From NCBI GenBank assembly GCA_021464245.1, contig JADCRB010000013.1, forward strand, positions 1,619,424 through 1,683,423: DNA of 64,000 nucleotides, given 5' to 3'. Origin of the DNA: Carallia brachiata. Taxonomy: Eukaryota > Streptophyta > Magnoliopsida > Malpighiales > Rhizophoraceae. Position 1 is the stretch's first letter, and every line of letters starts with the position of its first letter. The notes below the pieces were generated by a model, which was not told the DNA's origin, did no database searches, and saw nothing but the letters and a program-made list of their open reading frames with translations. Both the position numbers and the translations under genes were made by a program. Of the stretch, positions 36,024 to 47,924 are shown one piece after another.

Positions 36024-39000
36024 TCAAGTGAACTGCCGTCTGATATATGTATCTTCGTGTACAAAGACAGGATCTTGAGTGTTCTGTGGGGGAAATTGTG
36101 GTTGTCCCATGGCTATGCCACCTTGATTATAAACAGAAGGATTGGCCATTGTGTTATTACTATGAATCTTTGCAGAGTTCAATGCAAGGTAATAGATTAT
36201 TCCGAGGGTCACACTTGCAAAGGCCAAAGTGGCACCACCAGCAAAGACTCCAGGTTTGACAACATAGCAGTAGTAATTGCCAAAGTACATAGTCTCTTCA
36301 CCATGTTCATCATTAAGCGCAGCCCCCGTTAACAATAACATAAATGCTATTACAAATGTAAACCTGTGGCATGGTCATCAATCACATAGAATAAAGTTAG
36401 CAGATCCATAATGCATGCAAACATTTATTTCTTTGTAGGAAAGGATGTGCATGTGAACAATAAAAGAACCACAATGACCCTTGAGCATGGCTTTACTATT
36501 TACCCTGTTGATCCCTTGCAGGGTCATTTTATCCTATTTTCTCTTTTTTCCCTTCATTTTTTGTACTTCCTCTACCTGCATTCAGGCTTCAGCTTATGAT
36601 TCCCTAGCCTAATAGCCATTTTGCAACTTAGAAGAATTTTTTTCCACTTCTTTTTGCTTGTTTGTTTTAGAGAGCCTTCAATTTCTTAGGTTTAGTGCCA
36701 ATTTGTTGATCCATTTTTATGCTTCCAATCTTCTCCAACAATATCCATGTTTCCTTGGCCCTTCTTAATTGCTCATATTTTATGCCAAAGCTCCTGTGAT
36801 TTCATGAATAAAATTGTTGCCTTACTTGCTTTTGTTAAGAAAATCGATACTAAGAATGCCAACAATATGTATAGCTCTTTAAAATTTCTGATCCCTAACA
36901 AGCATGATATAGTACTTAATTAATAAGCCTTTTATTTTGTTATGAAACAGTCCTCTGAAGCTGCTCATGATACTTTTGGGAATCGAAGTCAAAAAAACTT
37001 GCTGATTTGGCATGAATGTCTAATGTTCCTTATGCTAAATAGAGCAAAGCCCTTCAAAGGGTCCAAATTCAATCCTAAATAAATTGACAATTTGCAACTA
37101 TGGCCCTCATACTTGGTTGCAAAATAGGTCCTCTTGCGCCTGACTCGATGTCATAACACATAAGTCTACATCTGCCCCAAGTCTCCACATAGTCAGTCCC
37201 TCAAACAACGATCAACTAGTCTAACTGAAAGAAATAGCAAGTTAATAGTTAAATCCTCTTTCCCGCTACAACTGCACCAAAACTTAAAAAAAAAAAAAAA
37301 ACTCAAGATTCCAACAGCCAACTATGCCAACTATGGTGAGAACCTCAACTAGACATACTCTCATTTCACCACCTTCAGCACCATCACCAAGCCCCCAACA
37401 AACAACAGATCCATAATTTTGCAGTTCCTACCTATATTTGGAAGCCAAACACAAGCGTTGTTTGGAAGTACTACACTTCACTATGGGTAAGATACCATTA
37501 TACAATCCATGGGTTCCACATAATAACCTGCGTGATTAGATACTTTGATACAAAATTGCGATTGTATTCCACTGCTTTAGATGTTTGAATTTCATGCTTT
37601 TCTGCAACAAAAGGCCTTGTATCTACTTGCTTCCATATGATTCGAATTTATGTTATGTGTTCTAGAGGATTTAATGCCTAAGGCTAATGTTTGGCAGGTT
37701 TCTTGTAGTAAGTCATAAAAACACAAAATCAATCCAATACAAACTGCAACTGTCAGAGAATGAATCTTCAAATATCTCCAGCCCAATATTTCAGCACGAT
37801 AGGAAACTATTCCATTGAATGCAAAGTACAAGTAAAAATCAAAAGGCATAGGATACGAGCTAAAGAATAGGACTATTCAAATGATTTGATTGTCTTGTGA
37901 GAAGGTAAGGAGGAAGACCACTTCAGTTTCATTTATCCGCCATTATACAAAACCTAGTCCTTTAGGCCCAAGCAAAATATATAACCCCTTAAAATAAATT
38001 GATCTCTGTATACTTTCAGCTTTTTTTCTGGCTTTTGGGCCGGATTTTTTCTCAAGCCCAAGGAGAAAAGAGAAATCCTCTCAGTAACCTTTCTTGCTTC
38101 TAGGCCAACAGGGAAATAAAGTTTTTTCTGCACTTTTCCACTCACTACACACCTGAAAAGCATCTTCACAATTACATATGGAGACACAATCTCAATTTGC
38201 CATTTTCTTTGTCTATTTAATAGACATTCTAGCATTATGCTGCAGATAGTAAAATCTGGCCTTCCCCAAAAGCTTTCATCTTATGTCACTTTATTTCACC
38301 AACAGTATCCTAGCTTATTCTACAATTGACTTACCATAGTGAAACATAAATCTACCTGACCTAATCAAAAAATGCCTCAGAAACAAAGGTCCTTGCAACC
38401 ATCCAACAAGGGATGACAGAAAAAAAAAAAAAAAAATCCCAGCTCAATTTGGGGCTTGGGATAAGTAATATGCCATCACTTAGTATTACAAAGATTCTCT
38501 AGTTTGATAAACTTTGGTTCTTCCAACTTTTTCATGAAGCCTCAAGTGTTGTGAGTGATTCACTTCAAAACATTTTTCATTTGACAATCATAAATAGACA
38601 TAAGTTCATTTAATCAAATGGTCATTGAGAATTACCAGGAAACAACAAAGGCTAGCAATGCTATCCTCCAATTTGAGTTTGAAGGATTAGGGCCTCTTCT
38701 ACAACAGATACAACCAGTTGCCACATTAACAATTATTTGAGCTATCATAAGAGCCACAGCTGCAGTTAAGCCAAGGCCAAGTGCTGGACTCCGAGGGTAT
38801 GCACACTGAGTAGCAGATATGAACTGAACCTCAGAACCCTGCAGGATTGAAAGAGGAAAAAAAAAAAAAGGTAAGACATATGGCAACATGATAAGCTTTT
38901 TCATAGCTTCAGTGCCTTTAGAAAAAATATGAACAGCCATGGACATGAGGACAATTGCAGGACTCTGACACTGTGGAATCAATCAAAGAACAATATAGAT

Positions 39001-39791
39001 TTTCTCCAAGAGATAATTTATGGGATGTATGGTTGTGCTATCAAGGCTCAGTATAGAGATTTCAGCCTTTTATCCACATGCCAGAAGAGCTTTGGCTTCA
39101 TGCAAGTTACCGATACAAGTGCATTCAAAATACCCAAAAAAAAAAAGGAAAAGGGTGAAAATTTTTTCCTCTCTGAAGCTTTACTCATATTGTGGTTTCT
39201 ACAAGATAACATTAGCATGATTTAATCAAATCAGACATTCAAAAAAACCACACTGAAACCAATAAAGAACAGTAACATCAACCCTGAGCCTCATCTGACA
39301 CAAATATACAGTTCCAGTATTGCTCTTTAATTGGATTTCTTGTCACCTTTTGCTGTAATCAAATCAGGGGAGGATTAGGCAAAAATGGAGGCAAAGGAAT
39401 ATTTCCCCAACCTAAGCAAAAGAAACTCACATCTAAGGGAGGCATAATGTAAAAAGAAGCAGACTTGCAGACCCTTTAGTCACCAAAGAAAAAGAGAACA
39501 ATATTTGCCAAGATGCCCATTTTTCCATCTTACCCAAAAACAGAAAGCACTAGATTTTGCTAGAAAATCAAAGAAATATTGGAAAGCAAACTTTTGAAGA
39601 GTTTTCCTTGGCACCCAATAATATATTAGTGCAAAACAAAGGGATCTGGAAGCTAAAACCTTCAACAACAAATGAAAAAGAAAAATTAGAAGTACCTTAA
39701 TTCTAGTGGCCTCAGCACCAAAGCCAGTAGCTGCTGACAACAGTCCTAAGAAACCCACAACACTGCACAACACTATGGTTTTTCTCTCCAT
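36024..39791 (-). CDS. DUF1218 four-helix membrane protein
   Basis: Three exons on the minus strand: 39696-39791, 38636-38838 and 36024-36363, joining in phase to 212 residues. Intron 2 is 2.27 kb. Domain layout: helix 1 or signal anchor 5-24 (TIVLCSVVGFLGLLSAATG), the conserved QCAYPRSPALGLGL, helix 2 (50-76), the CICCRRGPNP loop, helix 3 (89-113), a luminal or apoplastic MYFGNYYCYVVKPGVF segment with conserved cysteine, helix 4 (about 138-160), and a cytosol-facing Gln/Pro-rich tail ending VFVHEDTYIRRQFT. This is the plant DUF1218 family, which includes the MWL wall-lignin proteins and VCC/DEAL vein-patterning proteins. This member's own role is not known. It most likely sits in the ER or plasma membrane (inferred from family and topology). 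Confidence 0.92.
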
Positions 39792-42706
39792 CTGCCTCCG
39801 TACTCACAGGGAAGGGAACTGGAGGTGGTTCTCTTTATCTTGCGAAGTAGATGTGCCTCTTTAGTCCGAGGAAAGAAGAAACTCCCTTTTTTTAAGCTTT
39901 TAACCTGATCCTGTCCGAGGAAGAAACTTGTATTTATTATTATTGTTTTTTTTGTCAACTACCAACCTTGTTATTAAAGGTTTTTTTAATATAGGAATGG
40001 TAGTGTATTATCGAAAAGATAAAAAATTGTTGGTTCAAATGATAAGAGATTTGACACTACTTAAATAAAGTTTTGAATTCGAATCTTGTAAATAAAAAAA
40101 ATAAAGCTGTGAGAGTTGCTCATAATATCAGCTTGACAATGCTTGAATTGGATTAGTTGGGGCCTAATGAGATCTTCTGGATACTAGAAAAAGACAAAAA
40201 AAAAACTGTATTATTGAAAAGAAAATATGACATAACCGAAAAAAAAATATATGTCTTGAAGAAAAATTATCAAAAAGATTTTTTAATATATAAATTAAAA
40301 ATTTTTATAATTATATAATTTTATTATACAACAAAAAAAATAGTCGTACTTATAAAAAATATTAATTTTTTTCATTACCTATATAATTAATAAGGTTATA
40401 TAATAAATGTATATAATTGTATTGTATAAAATTTTGGAAAAAATTTCTTTTGAGCATGTAATAAAACCCTAACCCAAATGATTACTAATAATAACTATTC
40501 ATCACAAAATCTGAGAATCTTCGGACTGTATTCTCATATTTCCTTCGTTTTAGCGCTGCTCTAGCAGCTCTATAATACCAAAAAACTCAGTTGTACCAAA
40601 AAAGTTCACAGTTAAGAGGAGGGCAGGTAAATGAGGAAATTATTATTTGAAGTTTAGTCTATATATAAAACACACTTTCCATTTCCTCAACTAAAGATGT
40701 TCAAAAACTTATTATTAAAGTTGGTGAAAGCGAAAGAACTGCTTAATAATGACACTGTGTGTTTCTATTAATTAATTAAATATAATAATAGCATTACATA
40801 AATATTTAAAAATATTTATGAATTTAATGATTGAATGTATGTTAATTTGTAAAAAATCATTTAACGTAGATGAAAGAGGAATCTTATGTCAGGGCATTTG
40901 GAATGGGAAGCCAGAATTGCTTTTGCAAATTTTTTATTAGCTTGATTCTGGAAATATAGAATATTTAAGAACGTGTTTCGGAGTCTAATTAAAATTTTCT
41001 TGGCATATATGAAAATATATTTGTAAAATTATTTTGATTTGCATGCTGATTTAGTGAATGCAATTTTATCTTGGTAAAAGCTCTTGAATACATAAAAGAA
41101 TACCCGTAAAGTGCACGCCAGTGGTTGACTCTTTTTTTTTTTTTTATTAAGTCTTGTATTATGTTATGATTTATATAATAAGAGTATCTGTTTTTATTAT
41201 TATAAATTTTAAGTCTTTTTAGATTAAAAATTGATATTTCAAAATTTAAGTTATTAACCATTAGAATGCATTGGCAAGCTATTTCTTTTTTGTTTTTTTG
41301 AACGAAATGAGGAAATCAGGATTATGCTTTATAGTTTTATCAAAAAATATTATGATTTCGTGTCAGAGAATACGAAATACTAGATAGTTATAATATTTTT
41401 TGTGCTAAATAGTGAACTATAAATTTAGATCCATCACTTGATCTTGAATGAATTTTATAACGAGATCGCTTGTCTGAAGTTGAATCGTAAATTACTTGGA
41501 ATACTCGAGGTTTTTTTTTTCGGATAAGAAATAGCAATTTGATTTTTTTTATTGATACTAAACTTTAATCAATACTTTCTAAATAAATGCGATGTAGTTT
41601 TTTTTTTAAAAAAAAATTAATGTGAAAATCAACACTTTTGATTTGTATATAAATTTCAAAAAATCGTAAACCAAGTATTCATAAAAATTTGTCCACATTA
41701 GTTATCAATACTGTTGAGGTATACCTAATAAAAATTATCGATCAATTACTACATATCAAATCATTTAGTTATTATGATAAACATTTGAAAAAGCAATTCC
41801 AAAAAAAAAAAATGCCAATCAATCTAATTACTCTATTGTTAGAATGGAGCTTTATTTTGCAAAATCAGTTGTTCAGAATATATGTCACGTTTAGGGTTAC
41901 AAGTAATCGATACATTTATTAAAAATTTGGTGGATTTATTTGATAAGAGTTTGACTGAAACTCGTTCATTTAGCTAAATAAAGGATATACGAGTTTAAAT
42001 CTATAACTCGTTTAATAAATAAGTCGAGTATGACCAAAGGCATGCTCGACTCGATGAAGTTTTTGAATAGCTCGTTTAAAAATTCGTTTATATAAAATCG
42101 TTTATTTTGTTATAAAAGTAAATTCATTATACTCATTTTCAAAATTATATATTACATATATTAACATTTATACATTAAAATGAGGTATTTTATTTTTAAT
42201 TAGTTAATTTAAGCTAAATAAAAATTTATTATCCTTTTCTTTTATATTTAATAATAAATTTTTAAATTTTTAATTATTTTATTAATATTATAAAATTAAT
42301 TGATATAGTTTATTAAAATCTCAAAAACTCAGCTAGATAATAACAAATTTAGTTCAAGTTTGACTCATTATTAAACGATATGAACATTGAACTTTATTTT
42401 TATACTTGTTTAATAACTGATCTGACACCTAAATTGAAGAGAAAGAAAAGAATAAACAAAAGAAAATAAAAGATAAACATAAAATGAAAGGAGTCTGTAT
42501 GTAACCGAAAGAAAAGCTTATGTAACAGACATAAGGCCTAAGGCAAAATTATAACTTAATAGCAATCTCGGTTTCGTTCCCTCGGTTTTTCACGGGAGAC
42601 TCGTATTGCTGACGTGACGAAATAAGAGACACGCGTGCAAGGCCAACACATTACACGATGACGTTTCAGGACTGTCCATGACGTTCTGGTTGAAAGCGAA
42701 CCGATA
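39792..42706. other. Intergenic, AT-rich repeats
   Basis: No gene is seen. About 40030-40100 contains a B-box-like gaattcgaatctt followed by an A-rich run, perhaps an old SINE. 41116-41300 duplicates a segment at 47925-48215. From 42610 to 42690 the sequence turns GC-richer, with four TGACG motifs and an acgcgt palindrome, leading into the U6 region. Confidence 0.5.
41116..41300. repeat. Direct-repeat partner of 47925-48215 (empty copy)
   Basis: The run of T at 41131, then 'attatgttatgatttatataataagagtat' and 'tttcaaaatttaagttattaaccatt', matches the later segment closely but without its 99-bp insertion. It serves as the empty reference site. Confidence 0.7.
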
Positions 42707-42717
42707 ATCCCACATCG
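42707..42717 (+). promoter_or_regulatory. USE box of a plant snRNA promoter
   Basis: ATCCCACATCG matches the plant upstream sequence element RTCCCACATCG exactly. It stands 65 bp before the U6-like start, the usual USE position. The spot where a Pol III TATA box should follow (about 24 bp further, near 42741-42748) reads agttgtaaat, so the TATA box is degraded. Confidence 0.8.
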
Positions 42718-42771
42718 TTTGGTCACGAAAACCTGAGACTAGTTGTAAATTGATTCCCAACCCGTTTTAGC

Positions 42772-42877
42772 GTTCGTTCGGGTACATCCGATAAAATTGG
42801 AATGATACAGAAAAAATGAGCATGACCCTTACGTCAAGGATAACGCGCATAAATCGAAAAATAGTTCAAATTTTTTT
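42772..42877 (+). pseudogene. U6 snRNA gene copy, decayed
   Basis: Sequence aligns over its whole length with plant U6 snRNA. The 5' stem-loop gttcgttcgggtacatccg stands for the consensus GTCC..TTCGGGGACATCCG. It is followed by ataaaattgga, atacaga, agcatg, caaggat, cgcataaatcga, and a terminal T7 (42871-42877), the Pol III stop. The match is gapless except for one inserted base in 'acgtcaagg'. Most differences are C-to-T or G-to-A changes, the pattern of methylated-cytosine decay. The ACAGAGA box, which pairs with the 5' splice site, has become ACAGAAA, while AGC of the catalytic triad is intact. With USE present and TATA lost, I judge it a dead U6 locus that was once complete, not a retro-copy. 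Confidence 0.88.
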
Positions 42878-43093
42878 CAATTTCTGCCTCATGAAACACA
42901 GGATCACCAGCCGAGTAGTAAAGATTTTAGCTTTAATTATTAGTTTAGGTTCTATTTATCTAAATCGAAATTCTAAGTGTGACATGCAAAGATTCTTTTT
43001 AGCTATTTTAATTTAGTTTGATGATCAAAGCAAGATTCTTTTTAGTACTTGGCTGCTTTAGTGAAAGCTGAATTCCCCAGAAATTTTTTTTTT

Positions 43094-43266
43094 TTTATTT
43101 CATAAACTGCATTACTAGCTATTTTAATTGTTTGTGTCAGCTTCTTACGTTTGGCGATGTCTTGCATATATATATATATATTATTATTTTTTTTATTTCA
43201 TAGACTGCATTATTAGCTATTCTAATTGTTTATGACAACCTCTTAGGTTTGGTGAAGTCTTGCATA
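43094..43266. repeat. 75-bp duplication spaced by an AT run
   Basis: 43094-43168 and 43192-43266 are both 75 bp, run from tttatttcata to cttgcata, and differ at about ten positions without gaps. Between them lies a short (TA)n tract and T-rich sequence. Confidence 0.85.
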
Positions 43267-43299
43267 ATGCCCTGAGAGGGTTTGGATAGTAGGAAGCGG

Positions 43300-45222
43300 C
43301 TCACAAGGCTGGCTGCCTTGTGATTTTTCATTTGGGGGGGTGGAAAAGCTCATCAGGGGTCCATTTGATTTCAAGACACTCTGCATGTGGCAACTTTGCT
43401 TGGTGAGATTCCTCTAGCATGCGGTTCATACTCACAATCTTTTCAACTTTTTTATGCACTGGCCCTTCTTTTCAAACGATTTGCATTCTGTTTGATGATG
43501 CTTATGTTTTTCATCCATCTCATACTCTCCAAATGTTGTAAGTTATGAATGTCTTTCTAAGAGTTTATCTATTACTAATACTAACCCAGCATAGGATTAA
43601 ATTCTTACAAGCAGTGCAAGCGGTTTTCCCTTAGTTTGATCTAATGTTTATTTTTTGTGCGCATTGCTGATAACTCAAAAAAGCCAATGCAATGATAGTG
43701 AATAATCTTCCCATCTATGCAATGATAGTGAATAATCTGCCCATCTTCCCTAAGTTCATTGATGATATATGAATTGGTCCGCTACAGAAATGAGACTTCA
43801 AAAGTTCAAGGACTTACGAATGGAACAAAAGAAAGGGAGTGCGTTACAAAGAGGAGAGCAATTTGATTGAAGAAACAGTTATTTCGCTTGCAAACGTATC
43901 TGGGTGGCTTTGCCTATTCTCTTCAACGTCGCTTTTGTATTATACTTAGTGTTGTATTTGTGGAAATCTGCATTATATATGCGAAGACAGTTTCGAATTT
44001 CCATCACTCCCCACCTCTTTCCCGTAATCCCATCCCTTCAAATTTCGGCAGATATGCGAATGGGTGCTATCTGGAGGAGGACAGCATTGATGCATTGAGC
44101 TTGCCCAATTCAAAATATTTTGAGACTTTTGGTGCCAATTTTTAGAAGCTTGAAATTGTGTGGGATCAATGGTGCAGCCTTCTCGCAGAGAGATCCAAAC
44201 ACAGCACATCTCTTTCTTACAGTGGTAAGCTTATTAGATTTTGTGGATAGTGCTGCCACCACAAAGGCCTTTCATTTGCTGCGCTGCTTCGCGTACAATG
44301 CCTACAGCTTTGTCAGTGCAGTGATTGGTGCTGATTTTGGTTATTTTCTGCTCTTTAAAACTAACCCTCTGCTTTGGCAACTGATTAGAAAAGAAAAAAA
44401 AAAAAGAAAACACGCGGAACGAAACAATTTCCATTGTTTGGGAATAATGAAAGACAACGGTGGAAAAAATGAGAGCAACAGGACCAGTGCATTTGAACAT
44501 ATTATTTTGAGAAAAATAAATAAGAAATTAAAACAAAATGAAAGCAAATTTATCTAAATACCCCAGCTCATCATCTCACTAACCCATTTCTCTTTTTCGG
44601 TCATTTTTGCGAACCACCGAAGCTGCTTTTATCCACAACCATAGGTCAGCATTCCAACATGAGAGATAATTTGGTAATTTCAAATCTATACTTATTTTCT
44701 TCATCACTTTCTAATCATTTATTTTCTCACATTTTTCATCTATCTAAACAATAGATTAGTTCTTTCTTATTACTTTCTTTTCTACTCATTTTCTTTCTCA
44801 TCGTTTTTTTTCTCACCAAAATCTCACAATCCAAACACGCTATAAATGTCGCAGATTTGGGAGACGAGAGCAAACAATAGAAATACTTGCCATTTAGTGC
44901 TGACTCAAGTTAATTGCACATGCCAATGCGAAAGGTAGCAAGATAGCAAGAATCTACCTGCTTCCTCCTACAAGTTAAAGCCACTCTTCGTTTTAGAAGT
45001 CCTCTGTCCTCCTACAAGTTAAAGACTACAGGTGTGGTTTGGCTGGTATCAAAATTCAGCGACCATGATAAATATGATTGGTAGTATTCTTCCTTCAGGA
45101 TTGCTCTAACTTTACAAAGTTGATTGTTCAAGTACAAAGAAATTGATCTTTCTGCATATGGTGTGCTAACAAGTGGCTATAATGCAATGTCTTTTTCGAA
45201 ATGAAGCTTAGAATATCAAGAC
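43300..45222. other. Intergenic, no convincing gene
   Basis: Moderate GC in parts (about 43860-44340), with several short overlapping ORFs on both strands but none with a recognisable domain or splice structure. About 44690-44845 is CT-rich and ends 'caatccaaacacgctata', which resembles the end of a MITE whose other end I could not find. Confidence 0.4.
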
Positions 45223-45711
45223 TAATACTATGTTTGGGAGGGGAGAAAGTGGGAAGAGGGAGAAGAAAGTGAGAGGATTAAAGTAAATTATTATAATTAA
45301 AAAATATTTGAAAAGTGGGAGAGAGGAAAGTTTCTAATTCTCCTAATTCTCCCTATCTTACCAAAACCAATCCTCTAAAAAATGAGAGGAAAGTTGTTAG
45401 TTCTTCTACTAAATTTATTAAATGACTCAATTACCCTTATATAATTTAAAAATTACAATTTTACATAAACAAAATATCTTAATAGAATTTATTATGAATG
45501 ATAAAATTGTTATTTCAATACATTTTATATTCCTCTCCTCCACTTTTCACCATTTTCCAAACAAAAAAATTTATAATTTTCCTCCCTTTCGTCACCTCTT
45601 TCCAAATACAAGAGATGATAGAAAATATTCTTTTCCTCTAATGATCATCTCCTCCACTTTCCTCTCCCTCACTTTCCTCTCCCTCAAGAATTTTATTTAA
45701 ATACAGTATAA
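45223..45711. mobile_element. Tourist/PIF-Harbinger-like MITE with TAA target duplication
   Basis: Element 45226-45708 (483 bp) begins tactatgtttgg and ends aaatacagta. The ends are imperfect inverted repeats (8 of 10: tactatgttt/tactgtattt) with GA-rich subterminal sequence mirrored by CT-rich sequence ('agaaagtgagagg' with 'cctctccctcacttt'). Flanks are taa on both sides, the 3-bp duplication typical of PIF/Harbinger elements. No coding capacity. Confidence 0.7.
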
Positions 45712-45737
45712 GGTTAGATTAATAAGTTTTCACGAAA

Positions 45738-45909
45738 ATGAAGGATTTTTTCGCGTGGTTATTTCGTAGGCCGACGAACAGGCAAATTGAGCCTGTCGAT
45801 ACAGCCCGTTTGAATTATTTAGATGGATTCGAAATGCTCAAAGCAGATCCAGGCGATAGCCATGAGCTCTTGCTTGTATTAAGTTTGAGTGCATTGTTCT
45901 TCTCTCACA
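45738..45909 (+). other. Coding-like first exon, unrecognised
   Basis: An ATG-led open stretch, MKDFFAWLFRRPTNRQ followed by LNYLDGFEMLKADPGDSHE, has balanced composition and runs into a good-looking donor (cacag/gtatctc, about 45910). I cannot find its next exon or a family. It may be the start of a small gene or a relic. The fragment at 46718-46950 could belong to it. Confidence 0.3.
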
Positions 45910-46597
45910 GGTATCTCTATGCCCTTTCACACTTGTGCTTGTGGTCTAACTGCGGCAACCTGCAGGGAATACCTTTTCTTTTTCTTTTTGTGGCTCAATT
46001 TTTGATCCTAACTGCATGCAGGTATATTAGTTACCTTGAGAATTTCCATGATTTTCAGCAAATCAGTTCATTTTACTTGCACAAAGAAATAAAATACAAA
46101 CTAGGGGACTAAACTTAAGCACATTCTGAAAAATTCACATAGAAAATTTTATTTGCATCATATCTTAGCGAGCATGCTTCTTTGCTTTTAACTCACTGAA
46201 TTGGAATTGGCTAATCCAAAAATCGATTACAATAGTCTTCCCCATTTGTTTTTCTTTCTTTATATGACATTTATCATTGTGATTATTCTTGGATGGAAAT
46301 AAAGATATTGTACGAAGCTTTATTTTCCATTGTATGTTTTTGACCTTTTCAATTTGTTCCTGAGTCGTTTGGTGAGTTTCATGGATTCAATGTGGAACCC
46401 GCAAGGATTCACTGCGCGCCTGTTTATCTGCCATTGAATAGCTAAGATGTAAATATTTCCTTTCTTAACAATGGTATTGGGATGCTTATTGTTCTAGGTG
46501 GGAGATTGCAGCACCATTTTATAGTGGTGGTTCCTGAAATTTGTTTTTGAGTTGCACAAAGTAACCGAGACGAGGGAGGGGCGACGACATTTGGGTG

Positions 46598-46717
46598 TAT
46601 TTGATATATGATATAAAATAAAATAATATTAAATATGTTAATTTTATCTTATTATATTTTATATAATATAAGATTAACTTATTTTGTACTATCTTACTTT
46701 ATATCATGTACCAAATA
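46598..46717. mobile_element. TA-flanked MITE, 116 bp
   Basis: Element 46600-46715 starts tttgatatatgatataaa and ends tttatatcatgtaccaaa, inverted repeats matching 16 of 18. It is flanked by TA on both sides, as in Stowaway/Tc1-mariner MITEs. It is AT-rich throughout. Confidence 0.75.
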
Positions 46718-46950
46718 TTTCCATCATCTCAAGGGCTCTTATTGCCCTTAGGAGGGTAAGGTCGCTGAGGGATCCATCAACTAATTCTACGAGCAAATTC
46801 TCTGCTTTACTTGGAAATATGAACTGGGGAACGAATTCCAAAAGTGAGATCTCTCTGCAGTCCACAAGGGGGTGGCAAGGACGTGATACTGATCATAAAG
46901 GTCTTTCAGGATTGATCAAGTGGCAAATAATTCTCGATTTTCCCTTTTAA
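46718..46950 (+). other. Coding-like fragment, unrecognised
   Basis: A plus-strand frame reads ISIISRALIALRRVRSLRDP, then STNSTSKFSAL and SLQSTRGWQGRDTDHKGLS. It is Ser/Arg-rich and non-repetitive, unlike the surrounding sequence. The apparent ATG at 46684 lies inside the MITE, so it is not the native start. It could be an exon or relic of a gene also represented at 45738. I recognise no family. Confidence 0.3.
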
Positions 46951-47924
46951 CTTTTCTGTTTTCTATTTTTTCTATTTCATTATTATTTGTACTTTTTTCT
47001 TTTATCCAATCTATTTCTCATTACCATATGAAGACTTTGCCCCTCTTTGTCTATTCCTCAATTTTCCCAAATGTCAAATTTTTTTCCTTCAGTTTTGTTA
47101 CTGTTTTCTGAATTATTTTTTCCAATTGCCAAATATTTGTACTGATCAAGATTAGCAAGTGCCTAAAATTCACTATAATTATCGTTTTTTAAATATTAGC
47201 AATGTAAACCATCGCAGTTGAAGAGGCTCATACGACCTTGCGTAATCATGGTCGTCGGAATCCATGCCTTCAATAGTCATTTTCCGTTACACCAATCTTT
47301 GCATGAAATAAGTTTTCAAACTCCATTAACTGATCTAATTAGTATGATAGGTTTGTATGATGCAATGAGAAGTCATAAATATAGATGCTTTGAATAAACA
47401 ATATGTATATATGTATATATATAGATGCTTTGAGCACAGTTGTGCTTACACATCCCGTTATTAGCAGTGTAACCATCTCTCCTTGTCTAGCTGCTTGTTG
47501 AGCTGAGATTAACCCTATACAATTACTATTGACTCACTTTTTCTTTTTCCTATGAAGATCATGAAATATCAACAAATCAGGAATCTTAATATTAACGTCA
47601 AAAGTGTGAATATCAAAACTGGGGATATTTACTTTTTAAAATCTGTCAACAAAAAGAATAAAAACAATGTGATCACTGTAGAATAATATTCTAGGATGAT
47701 GAAGAGGTACAATTTCCAAACTTAAATTACATAATTTGAAAACCAAAATTGAATGAACAAAACTCCATGCCTTTATGTTGACCTTGACAATATAAATATT
47801 TACTTAAAAAGTTTTTTAAAAAAAGTATCAATGCTAAAAATTGAATAAAATGAATTGAAATTATGGAAAAAAATTTCAAAACCCCCGCTTCATCTTTAGT
47901 TCAATACATAAACGAATATTGATA
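46951..47924. other. Intergenic
   Basis: AT-rich. No gene, RNA or clear repeat was found. Confidence 0.5.

Noticed and set aside
37954..38235. 93-codon minus-strand ORF in DUF1218 intron 2
   Set aside because: No domain, no splice support; the exon 2 to exon 3 junction is in phase without it.
40030..40100. Possible tRNA or SINE with gaattcgaatctt
   Set aside because: No tRNA fold and no target duplication that I could define; left as intergenic.
42816..43016. 66-codon plus-strand ORF
   Set aside because: Overlaps the U6 relic; translation of a non-coding RNA sequence.
44120..44557. 145-codon plus-strand ORF
   Set aside because: Lys/Asn-rich end from A runs, no domain, overlapping ORFs in other frames.
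46684..46717. ATG at 46684 as a gene start
   Set aside because: It lies inside the right end of a TA-flanked MITE.
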